NCBI RefSeq assembly: GCF_024586455.1
Contig: NW_026089623.1
Span: 7,412,204-7,476,203, forward strand
Length of the DNA: 64,000 nucleotides
Source: Bactrocera neohumeralis
Taxonomy: Eukaryota > Arthropoda > Insecta > Diptera > Tephritidae
Direction of reading: 5' to 3'
In this document: positions 54,114 through 63,015 of the stretch, piece after piece
Position numbering within the stretch: the stretch's first letter is position 1
Layout: each line of letters begins with the position of its first letter
Position numbers and translations under genes: made by a program
The notes under the pieces: generated by a model
The model's input: only the letters and a program-made list of their open reading frames with translations
Told to the model about the DNA's origin: nothing
Databases searched by the model: none

Positions 54114-54795
54114 CTTTATATATCGCGTGTCAATAAGCTTGTACATATGTATGTATGGATGTTAGCCTTTTGATTTGTTTGTTAATAATGCTGGTTGTGT
54201 TTTTAAATTTTCTTTTGCTTATTTGTTTAACCTATTTACTGTTTTTTTTCCAACAGGAGAGTTATTGCTAAGCATAAATAGCAAAAAGTTATTATTTAGT
54301 TATATATGTATGTCAATATATATAATGCCAGACAGTTTCAGGGTTTTCCCGAAAATTAAACCCGAAATGTTTGTTAATCGTATTTACTAATTAACGGAAT
54401 CGTTATTTCATCGTTAATTGTATATATAAACTACCAATTTTACATACATAAGTATATGCATTATAAAGTTAGAGTAGATGAACAGAATACGCTAACTTTA
54501 GTTTTGTAGGGTAAAACGTTATGTATAGTATGCCTGTTCGATTTGTTCCATTTCCTATGCTGTGTCCATCTGCTTGCTGCTGACCTCCTTGTGCGTGTTG
54601 TTGGATTTAGGTAAGTTTAGCCCGCGCCCGGTTTCTAGTTTTTGTTTATTCTTGTTTGATTTTAGGTTTCGCGCCCGAATAGTGTTTGTTTTATATTTAT
54701 TTATGTTTTGTATTTTTAGTCTAGGAGTTTCGCGCACCGTTTGTTTTTGTTTTTTGGAACGAAATTAATTTCGTTCTTGTTGTTTATATTTTTGT
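54114..54795. other. BEL-1 leader segment 3
   Basis: Non-coding, T-rich on the plus strand. Contains an AACGAAATTAATTTCGTT palindrome at 54759-54776. No gene. Confidence 0.5.
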
Positions 54796-54965
54796 AATGG
54801 TAACTATTTATTTATTTTATTATATTTATAATAATTCATATAACAAAAAGAGTTTTATTATATAAATACATAAACGCAGCACTGGCTACGAGGCCTTCAG
54901 CCGTCTTGTAATTATAACTCGGTGAAAAATTCTATTTGCTAAGGGTTAGTAAAGATGTAAGTTGC

Positions 54966-57900
54966 TTAAATATATTTTAACAAATCGTTGGTTTTTAAGA
55001 ATCTATATACAATCATCACGTTTTTTTCTAAAGGTTCACTTAGTAGTTTTATGAGATCAATGTTGCCAGAGTTGTGGGCTGTTGGGTAAAGCATCGGACA
55101 GAGTGTGAGTAAGTGTTTGATAGAAGCGGTGTCATCGCAAAGGGGGCAAATGGATGGACTTTTACCCGATAGTAAGTGGGCGTGTGTTATGATAGTGTGT
55201 CCAATCCTTAATCGAGTATATGTCTTCATTGCGCTAGTTGGAACTGTTGACGAGTAGATTATACGATTTCTGGCTGGGTTTATGACCGCGTAGTGATGTT
55301 TAAATGTTTTCCATTCGCTTGCGTTTTTTTGATGCCTTTTGTGCTTAATAAGGTTAAGAATGTCTTGCTTGGATGAGACGTAGTATGTTAAGGCAGGAGT
55401 CCTGGCTACATTTTTCGCATCGAGGTCTGAAAAGTGGTTGCCTGTAATACCAGCATGGCCAGGGATCCACATTACTTGGATTTTCTGAGGGACACCAATG
55501 ACCGCGTCCCTGATAACTTCTATTATGGGATTGCGATTTGAAGGAGACGTTATTGCAGACATACACGATTTGCTGTCTGTACAGATGAGGAACTTTCCTT
55601 TAGTCTTTTTTGCGTAATTAACTGCGTGAAGGATAGCAGATCCTTCAGCGGTAAATACAGAGCTCGATGAGGGAAGAAGCCAATTGCAAATGATTTCTCC
55701 TGTGGCAGTGACAACTGCTAACGAAGTGGAATCGATGGACTTGGACCCATCCGTAAACAATAACTTCCAGCCATTAATTGTGTAATTAGATTCCAGTTCA
55801 GCAAAGGTTTGTTGAAAGACTTCGTTTGGTGTGTTTTGCTTGGACAAAAACATAAGCTTATTCTGTAGTATTTTATCATTGATCAGACAGGGAGGATGTC
55901 AAGTGGTGAATTTGCGTGTTGCGTTACGTAAAATATTATTTTCTGCAGCGAAACTTAAGCATCTCGAAATAGCCGATTGTATTCTTGGAATTTTTCTTTT
56001 TTTCGTGGCATGCGTGATAGTTGTATTTAGTAATGGGTTGGTGTTCTCAGCCGTTTTCGCAAGAATTTGAAGCGAAGAATCTATAATTTTATTTTGAATA
56101 GTTGGTAAACCAGATTCAGCCATTATCGTTTTTATTGGCGAGGTTGGAAAGGCCCGGAGACTTCGCCGTATTGCGCAATGGTAAGGTGCATTTAAAAGGT
56201 TGATACTGCTTTTAGAGCAATTGCCATAAATGGGGAGGCCATAATCTATTTTTGAAGTTAGCAAAGCTCTGACAACATTGACTAGTGTGTTCGGATGAAT
56301 AAATGAATGCTTAGACGAGAGATATTAAACAATATTTAATCGAGACATTAACGAGCTTCTGACATATTTACAGTGAGCATTAAAATTATATTTAGAGTCA
56401 AAAATTAATCCTAGTATTTTCAGCCGTGTTTTACATTCGATGTTAGTTTGGTTGTGGGTTAGTGAAATACCGTTGCAATTTTGCTTCCTACATACATGAA
56501 GGATATGTGTTTTGTCTAAGGAAAGTGAAGCACCAGACTCCAGTGACCAAGTCTCAATTCTGGCGAGTATATTAGTAAATAAGGATTGAGCTAAATTAAC
56601 GTCAGAGACTTTTGTGTAGATTAGGACATCGTCAGCATAGATCTGGTGCTCAACTCCTTTGTAATTTATTATCATCCTACTAATATCATCGAAAGCAATG
56701 ATAAAAAGGAGGGCTGAAAGAGGTGAGCCTTGCGGCGTACCATTAGAAAGCGGGAGTGTAGCAGAAAGAAAACCATTTGCGTTGAGAAAGTTAGTAATAA
56801 AACGTATGATGTTCTGGCCTATTTTCCATTTTCTAAGTTGTCGAATAATAATATGGGCTCCAATTTTGTCGAAAGCTCTGTGAAAGTCCAGAGATAGTAC
56901 GGACACGTGGTTTTTGCTGGACAAAGCGTTAGTAATGAAGTAGTCTAGTTGGATTAAAGCATCTAACGTGCCTTGACCTTTTTTGTAGGCGACTTGATTC
57001 GGTGATATGAACTTGTTTCGCTGAGCTTACCACATCAAGCGGTTAGCCACGATCTTTTCCAAAATTTTGCCCATACATGGAAGGAGGGAAATCGGCCTAT
57101 AGTTAGCAAGTTCATCGGAGGATTTGTGTGGTTTAAGTATTGGTATGACACAAGACGTTTTCCAAAATTGGGGGTAGACACCAGTATTGAAAATTTTGTT
57201 ATAAAGCTTTACCAATCGGAGCTTGAGACTTTTTGGCATATGTCTGATAATTGGATAAGAAATTTTATCTTGCCCCGGGGACTTACCCTTAACGGTAGAT
57301 GCAACGAACTCGAATTCAGACAGTGAAATGCTGGTTTCTATTTGTTTAGCAGAAAAAGAAAGAGGGGAGACAGAGTAGGAAGTGTCGGACAGTGTGGTGG
57401 TTTTAGAGGTTTGAAACTGTGTGCTGAATGAAATATCTGAGCTTGTTTCAGAATAGTGGTTTGCAAATAACTCGGAAATATCGGATGGATTGGTTACCAA
57501 ACCTGTTGGCCCCTTTACGCATTGAATGGTTAGATTTCTAGGCAGTCCAGAAAGTTTTTTTAAAGCGTTCCATATTAACTTAAGACTAGACGAAGGATTT
57601 ATTTTGCTTGTGAAATCCTGAAAACATTTACGCTTGGCCTGTTTCGCGGAACGACGGAAAGGAGCATTGGCTTTCCTGAAAGATATTAAGTTGACTAGTG
57701 ATCGAGCGCGTTTGTATTCATACCAAGCTGTCTGTTTTTTTGCCCGCAATTCAGCGATTTCTTTGTTCCACCAAGGAACACTCTTTGAACTTGCTGTTGG
57801 CTTTGTATGAGGAATGCTAACATTCGCTGCTGAACGGATAATTTTTGTTAACCTCGTACTTTCTTGGTTAGGGTTGTCAGATATTGGGGTATTATTGCCA

Positions 57901-58630
57901 TTTATCTCGCAATGTGTCTGAAACTTCTCCTAATCAGCGTAATCAGTTTTGAATACCTTATTTATTTTGTGGTTTTTAGTTGTTGAACCTAGGTGCAATT
58001 TTAGTACAATGGGGAAGTGATCGCTTCCATGCAGGTGGTCGAGTATACTCCATTCGCACTCTGTGGCAAGTGTGTCGGTGCACATTGTAAGATCTACATG
58101 GGAAAAAGTGGAGTGAGTGGAAAAGTCGCGGATACGTTATTCAAACATATTAAGTTAGAGGAAAGTAAAGCGTATTCAATGCATTTGCCCCTCTTGTTGG
58201 CTATTGGAGAGCCCCATAGTGGACTCCATGCATTAAAATCACCAGCGAAAATTAAAGGAGCAGAAGCTTGGTTGATTAATTGCAGGATGTCTGTACTGGT
58301 AAAATGTTCATCTGGTGCAATATAGATAATGGTGATTTTTTTAACTAAGATAATTTCGATCGACATAGCCAGCAAGTTGGATTGAATGGCATTAATTTTG
58401 TGTGGAATATCTCTTCTTATGAGAATCGCAATACCTCTTTTACCTGTGCTAATATGTGGAAGATTGTGAAACATGCCAATGTACTGCTTAGGAGTAAAAG
58501 CCGACAAGTTGAAAGAGATGTGAGTTTCATTTAATAGTATAATAGCTGGGGCATGATCTTGTATTAATAATTGAAGCTCATTGTAATTATTAGTGTAGCC
58601 GTTTAAATTCCATTGCAATAATGGAATCAT
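54966..58630 (-). pseudogene. I-type LINE ORF2 (endonuclease, RT, RNase H)
   Basis: Start ATG 58628-58630. APE-type endonuclease: PLLQWNLNGYTNNYNELQLL, LLNETH, LIFAGDFNAWSPLWGS (58094-58630), then after a frameshift near 58105 the SDHFPIVL-type end. RT (57027-57749 and 56325-56924): LANYRPISLLPCMGKILEKI, LSLDFHRAFDKIGAH, NGTPQGSPLSALLFIIAFD, catalytic YADDVLIYT, LKILGLIFDSKYNFNAHCKY. RNase H (54966-55853): LLFTDGSKS, TAEGSAIL, ICTDSKSCMSAI and GHAGITGNHFSDLDAKNVA, followed by the C-terminal CPLCDDTASIKHLLTLCPML zinc motif. Only a few lesions: stops near 57028, 56325 and 55899, and the endonuclease frameshift. Recently active by appearance. Confidence 0.95.
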
Positions 58631-58761
58631 AAGATCTATGTAGGAAAAAAAGAAAAAGGGAAACAGAAGAGAGCTAGAATATCAACTCGTATGAGCAGTC
58701 AGTTGAAGCTGAGTGTCACCAATTGAGTACTAGTTCAAAAGAGAGTAAACGCTAAGCGTAT

Positions 58762-59190
58762 TTATTCAGAGTCAATTTCTATTTGTTCAGTATGTTGAGT
58801 AGAGTATTTATTATCGTTGGAATTGCTTGTTGTTGGAAAGAGACTTTCGTGATTAGGTGGATTAGACTGCACGGTAGTGTTGGTAGTAGTGTTGTTGAAG
58901 TCAGTATATTTATTGAGCGAGTTTAAGGAGTTGTTTAAGTTAGAAATGAGAGAGGCTGTTGTTGGACTGAAAAGTTTGGGATTTAAGAAAGGGGCTTGTT
59001 GGGTACAGTTGTCGCTGATATTTTTAGCTGAATGTGAGACGTTGTTGTAGTCTGAACTGATTGATGCAGGCTTGTTGATGGAAATATGTTTGTTGTTGGC
59101 GTTTGATGAGTGATTTTTTCTAGTTAAAGAGTTTATTGATGAGTTGGGTGCAGAGGTGACCTCTGCGTTTTGTTTTGATGTGCTAGGCAA
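58762..59190 (-). pseudogene. I-type LINE ORF1 C-terminal fragment
   Basis: 142 codons rich in N, S, T and P (TSKQNAEVTSAPNSSINS, NNSLNSLNKYTDFNNTTTN), ending in IEIDSE just before the ORF2 start. In I elements the region after the ORF1 zinc knuckles has this composition. The capsid-like part and knuckles are absent because the element is 5'-truncated at 59202. Confidence 0.55.
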
Positions 59191-59213
59191 GTCATTGTCG
59201 GCAATGGTAACTA

Positions 59214-59620
59214 ATTGTCACCTCTGTTTTGGGTTTTGCAGATTTAGAGTTTGATATACATATATGTACATTTGCATATCTTTTGGGAGCCGTTCCACTT
59301 TTTGTTTTTTTTTTGTCACAGCACTCATTTGGTTTTTTGTTTTTTGTTATGCACACATGTGTATGTATGTATTTCTGTATTGTAATATGTATTTGCTTTG
59401 ATTTTCTTTGTAGTTGTTTTGTTGTTTGTACATCACCTTTCTTGTTACTTTTGTATTACATAAGTATTAGTATATTTTAATTTGCCTTGTTGATTTTATT
59501 ATTATTTTTTGTTTTATTTGGGTCACTGCACTATGTTTTTTTTTCCTTTGGATTTTGTTCCCCACACAATTCGGTTTTTTGTTTAAATTTTTCTCGTTTT
59601 TTTTCAATTATTTCACTAAT
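59214..59620. other. BEL-1 leader segment 4
   Basis: Non-coding T-rich sequence between the LINE and the primer-binding region. An 83-codon hydrophobic frame at 59229-59480 comes from the T-rich composition and is not considered a gene. Confidence 0.5.
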
Positions 59621-59653
59621 CCATAGTGCCTCTCACTATGGCTCGAAGGACCA
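59621..59653 (-). promoter_or_regulatory. BEL-1 primer-binding site with adjacent hairpin
   Basis: On the minus strand the LTR ends ...GTCTAAACA and is followed at once by TGGTCCTTCGAGCC (59653-59640), a BEL-type primer-binding site. Next to it is a perfect 8-bp stem CCATAGTG/CACTATGG with a 5-base loop (59621-59641), sharing two bases with the site. Confidence 0.85.
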
Positions 59654-60123
59654 TGTTTAGACGGGGGCAAGAAAAAGGTACTCTTATATTTTTTAAAACA
59701 ATTTAATTTATTAAAAAAGATTAATTTTGACACTTCACCGAATAGTAAAAAATGTTTGATAAGTATTCAAAGGCATTCGCTACATGCCCAGATACGATCG
59801 AATAAATGAAACGTATCCAAATGAAAATTAGACGCTGTGCAGGATTTCAGTCGAATTAATTGTTGAACGCCGAGAGTTAAGTGCAGCGCGCGGGTTGGTT
59901 GTCGAAAAAACAACGAAAAATGGGGTGCGAAGTGTATGTGACGAATGTTGACGTGCGAATTGTCCGTAAGCGATTGTCCATTTCCTTTTTGTTAGGTTGA
60001 TGGTGTATGGTGACGTCGTGCGGTGATCGCTGGCTGAGTGTGTTGGTGTTGTCCTAGGGTGCGCCAGTTTTTCCCAGGCAGAGTGGTGTATACATGCGGG
60101 GAGATGCTTAAGTCATTTAAACA
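59654..60123 (-). repeat. BEL-1 5' LTR (470 bp)
   Basis: Uninterrupted LTR. It differs from the other LTR by very few bases in my reading (for example CATTTTG/CCTTTTTG near 59985 and AATAATAAAAAAT/AATAGTAAAAAAT near 59745), so the BEL-1 insertion itself is fairly young. Confidence 0.95.
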
Positions 60124-60128
60124 ATTAG

Positions 60129-60361
60129 TTTAAGTAAATATTTGATTATTTTGATTTAATTATTAAATAAAGCGAAATAATAAAAAAAAACTGAAATAAA
60201 TCAATTTGCTAGAAGTAACAAATGGGTAACAAATAATCTTGTTACTTCTTATTTCTAATAACATGTTTATAAGTTATAGGTAAAAAACTGATAACCAAAA
60301 TAATAACACTAACAGATATTCGGGTAACAAATACTTTTTGTTATCCATAACACATAGGTAA
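60129..60361. repeat. Element A copy 2, right half
   Basis: Inverted match to 14925-15150: TTTAATTATTAAATAAAGCG, GCTAGAAGTAACAAATGGGT, ACACTAACAGATATTCGGGT and the ATAACACATAGGTA end. It continues the half at 45200-45557. Confidence 0.85.
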
Positions 60362-61090
60362 GCCAGAGAACATAAAACATAGAGAAGGTGCAAATTGAAT
60401 TCTGTATGATGTTCGATTGGACGGCTAACAGAGCTTATAAGATTTTGGAACGGAATTCACCATTCTCGCTGCTATTTAGCAGAATTGAGCACGTGCAGTG
60501 GCAGAACGACTGAATTCATGCGAGAATGAATAAAGAGGAATGCTTTCAAGAAAAATATGCAAAGTCACACAAAGAATGTAAAGAAGCATTCTCTGAGACA
60601 CATTTGCGTGATCTTGTCTCATATGAACCATTTTTGTCAGAAAAATTGTAAAAATTTTAGTTTTTTACAAAATCGTAAAAAATTAGATAAAAATTAATTA
60701 ATTTTATTTTTTAATTTTTTAATTATTTCAAAAAAGTTATATTTATTTCGTCTATTACAAAGCGAAGATGTGTCAAATGAACTTCATTTCTTCAAAGAAA
60801 ATTGATTACCTTCATGAAATATGCATATTCGCATTATTTCGTTATCATTTCCATATTTGCACCAATAGAATTTCAATGGCATATACATATGTTTGTACAT
60901 ATACTATTATTTCTTTGGCACCACGAGTTTTAGGTTTGTTCGAGCGGAGGAATAAAAATGCCAATGATGTTGTTTCTATGACATTATATTTTATTCTCTG
61001 ATGTTTCAAGTTATGTTCTGCTTATATAACTACTAAAGTGATTACAATTTTCTTAATCTATTTCTTTGTTTTGTTTATTTTCTTATGAAA
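60362..61090. other. No gene recognised; includes unresolved end of gypsy-2 LTR
   Basis: No coding or RNA signal. The outer edge of the gypsy-2 3' LTR probably lies in this stretch but cannot be placed without the second LTR. Confidence 0.4.
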
Positions 61091-61368
61091 TACAATATTT
61101 GTAAAATATAATCTTATTTTCTATTGAATGCAAACAAACATGACTGTGGGGTTTACCCGATAATGTTTGGGTTATCATTATAGTCAAACATAAGGACCAA
61201 AACATGTTTGTATGCATTTGCATTATGAATACAATATTTGTAAAATGTAATCTTATTTTCTATTGAATGCAAACAAACATGACTGTGGGGTTTACCCGAT
61301 AATGTTTGGGTTATCATTATAGTCAAACATAAGGACCAAAACATGTTTGTATACATTTGCATTATGTT
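61091..61368. repeat. 139-bp tandem duplication in gypsy-2 LTR region
   Basis: Two almost identical units (61091-61229 and 61230-61368), each beginning TACAATATTTGTAAAAT and containing ATGACTGTGGGGTTTACCCG. I see only about three differences. Confidence 0.9.
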
Positions 61369-61495
61369 CTTTATCTCTACTTGTTATCTTATATTTTTTG
61401 TAATGTTTACTTGTTTTTCTTTAATCTTTTATTTTGTCCAATTTATAGTATTTTGTTGTGTGGTGTCTGGTTGGGATGATAGTGTACACATAACT
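61369..61495 (-). other. gypsy-2 3' LTR, inner part
   Basis: On the minus strand the purine tract AAGGGAGGGAGG (about 61496-61507) is followed by AGTTATGTGTACACTATC, an LTR start (at 61495) much like that of gypsy-1 (AGTTATCAC). The LTR extends left through the 139-bp duplication. Confidence 0.8.
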
Positions 61496-62889
61496 CCTCC
61501 CTCCCTTAATGGAAAACTCTCCTGAGTTTGAATAGTATTGTTTTTCATTTTTTTAATTTTACAAGATATTAAAATTATTATTATAATCACAATAATACTT
61601 AAAATTGATATTCCAATATGAGAGATATTTTTGTGATATTTTAATTCATTAATTTCTTTTAAATTTTCTTCGTTTTTAAATACAAGGTCGTTAATTGTAA
61701 TTTTGTTAGTGAAATTGTGAGTATCATAGTTTGGATAATAGAATCTCTGATTGTATGAAATTTTAGTATTTGAGAATGTTTGGTATAGGGTCTTAATAGT
61801 GCAGTTATTATAATGAATCAATGTAGTGTTTTTCAACTTAATTTTTCTGTTGTCGCAGTTCTGGTTTAGTTCTATGCCATTTGCATTTTTTATTAAAATA
61901 GTTTCTTCATCAATTTGTAAAATTTCTGTAATGCTATTTTTGATAAGTTCACAATTTAATAAGTAGATGCAATGTTTAGAAATTTGTAGTTCATTGAGTG
62001 TTTTAGCTTCTTCGAATTTATAAGTGACATTTTTGTATTCAAAAACATTTTCGATTTCTGCTGTTATTTCTTTACCTGCTGTGTTTGGTATAGGAATAAT
62101 AGTTTTTAATTGTACCGATTGAAATTCTTTTGGGATTTTGACTACGAACATTAACAAATTTTCTTTATATTCCAAGGCGCATAATTTTATATATTGAAGT
62201 TTGTTGAGGTCTATGTTGTAATTATAAATTTCTTCATTTGTTAAAATGCTTGGGTGAAAAATACCATTTTTTGCTGAAATAATGTTTTCCTGAATCTGGT
62301 TTACTGCGTCTTTGAGAATGTTTATCTTTATTGTTTGTTCATGAAGAATCAATATTTTGTCTGTTCTCTCTTGATACACTAAAGAATTATTTCTTTCGTC
62401 TTCAATAATTTGTTTTAATTTTGTAAACGTGTTCGAAAAGAAATTATTAATTTTTATTTGGTGGTCGAGAGCTGTAATTGAATTATGTAAATTTTCATCT
62501 ACTTTCTTAAGGTGATTTTCAATATCTATTCTATCTCCATCATCCATCGTTCCAAATAGAAATTTATGTACAGAACCTATACCGTTAATTAACCCTCTCT
62601 TTTTTCTACTAACTTCTTTTCTTGGGATTAATGTTTTGATTTTACCTCTCAAGATTTCAATTTCATTAGATAGGGTGTAGTAATGTAAATGTGAATATGT
62701 TTGCGAGATTTTTGTTATATTATTTAGTATGTAAAGAATTTCGCGAGGGTCAATTATGTGAATTACGAGGTCAGATGATGTAACAATCTGTTTAGTGTTG
62801 GTGATAATTTCTGCGTATCCATTGTCGGTATGTATTTCATGTACTTCCAGTTTGGCTGCATTGCTAATTATTACAATTGCTATCATCAA
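61429..62889 (-). CDS. env: gypsy-2 envelope glycoprotein, open
   Basis: 486 codons without a stop. Leader MMIAIVIISNAAKLEV is signal-like. A furin-type site, SRKKRGLINGIG, is followed by HKFLFGTMDDGD, as in the F-like Env of errantiviruses. Heptad-like helices (ENHLKKVDENLHNSITALDH) follow, then several N-x-S/T sites (KNTTLIHYNNCT), a C-terminal membrane segment (ISILSIIVIIIIILISCKI) and a tail that runs into the LTR. Start at 62889 agrees with a TTTTTAG acceptor-like site just upstream on the minus strand (about 62920). Looks intact, unlike the Env of gypsy-1; function is not shown. Confidence 0.85.
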   Translation of the reverse strand: MMIAIVIISNAAKLEVHEIHTDNGYAEIITNTKQIVTSSDLVIHIIDPREILYILNNITKISQTYSHLHYYTLSNEIEILRGKIKTLIPRKEVSRKKRGLINGIGSVHKFLFGTMDDGDRIDIENHLKKVDENLHNSITALDHQIKINNFFSNTFTKLKQIIEDERNNSLVYQERTDKILILHEQTIKINILKDAVNQIQENIISAKNGIFHPSILTNEEIYNYNIDLNKLQYIKLCALEYKENLLMFVVKIPKEFQSVQLKTIIPIPNTAGKEITAEIENVFEYKNVTYKFEEAKTLNELQISKHCIYLLNCELIKNSITEILQIDEETILIKNANGIELNQNCDNRKIKLKNTTLIHYNNCTIKTLYQTFSNTKISYNQRFYYPNYDTHNFTNKITINDLVFKNEENLKEINELKYHKNISHIGISILSIIVIIIIILISCKIKKMKNNTIQTQESFPLREGGVMCTLSSQPDTTQQNTINWTK

Positions 62890-63015
62890 TGTTATTTTGA
62901 AGATGTATTTGACCTAAAAATTTGTTTGGACGTTTAATATTTGTCGGGTGAATATTATCTAATGGTAATTTTCTATACCTTGGTTCGTATTTGTGCCGAA
63001 CTGCTTTATAATTTT

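Larger units (their letters stand above)
54807..59202 (-). mobile_element. I-type LINE, 5'-truncated, 11-bp target duplication
   Basis: AATGGTAACTA at 54796-54806 and 59203-59213 flank the insertion. The minus-strand 3' end is a TAAATAAA-rich tail (54807-54845) after GAGTTATAATTACAAGACGG and a CTGAAGGCCTCGTAGCC stretch. The 5' end falls within ORF1. ORF2 is almost complete. 4.4 kb, inserted in the BEL-1 leader next to the LTR. Confidence 0.95.
45558..60123 (-). mobile_element. BEL/Pao LTR retrotransposon (BEL-1), nested host of four elements
   Basis: LTRs at 45558-46652 (1095 bp including a 622-bp MITE plus 3-bp duplication, so 470 bp of LTR) and 59654-60123 (470 bp). The ends are TGTTTA...TAAACA. 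ATTAG flanks both sides (45553-45557 and 60124-60128), and the undisturbed element A at 14895-15480 has a single ATTAG at the matching place. Gag is on the minus strand; pol is reduced to deletion remnants. Inserted later: MITE 45942-46563, hAT 49665-52874, mariner 53162-54111 and LINE 54807-59202. Without them the copy is about 5.2 kb. Confidence 0.95.

Noticed and set aside
49086..59653. A host gene with introns between BEL gag and the right LTR
   Set aside because: All coding blocks there belong to a hAT, a mariner and a LINE, each with its own target duplication; the remainder is non-coding BEL leader.
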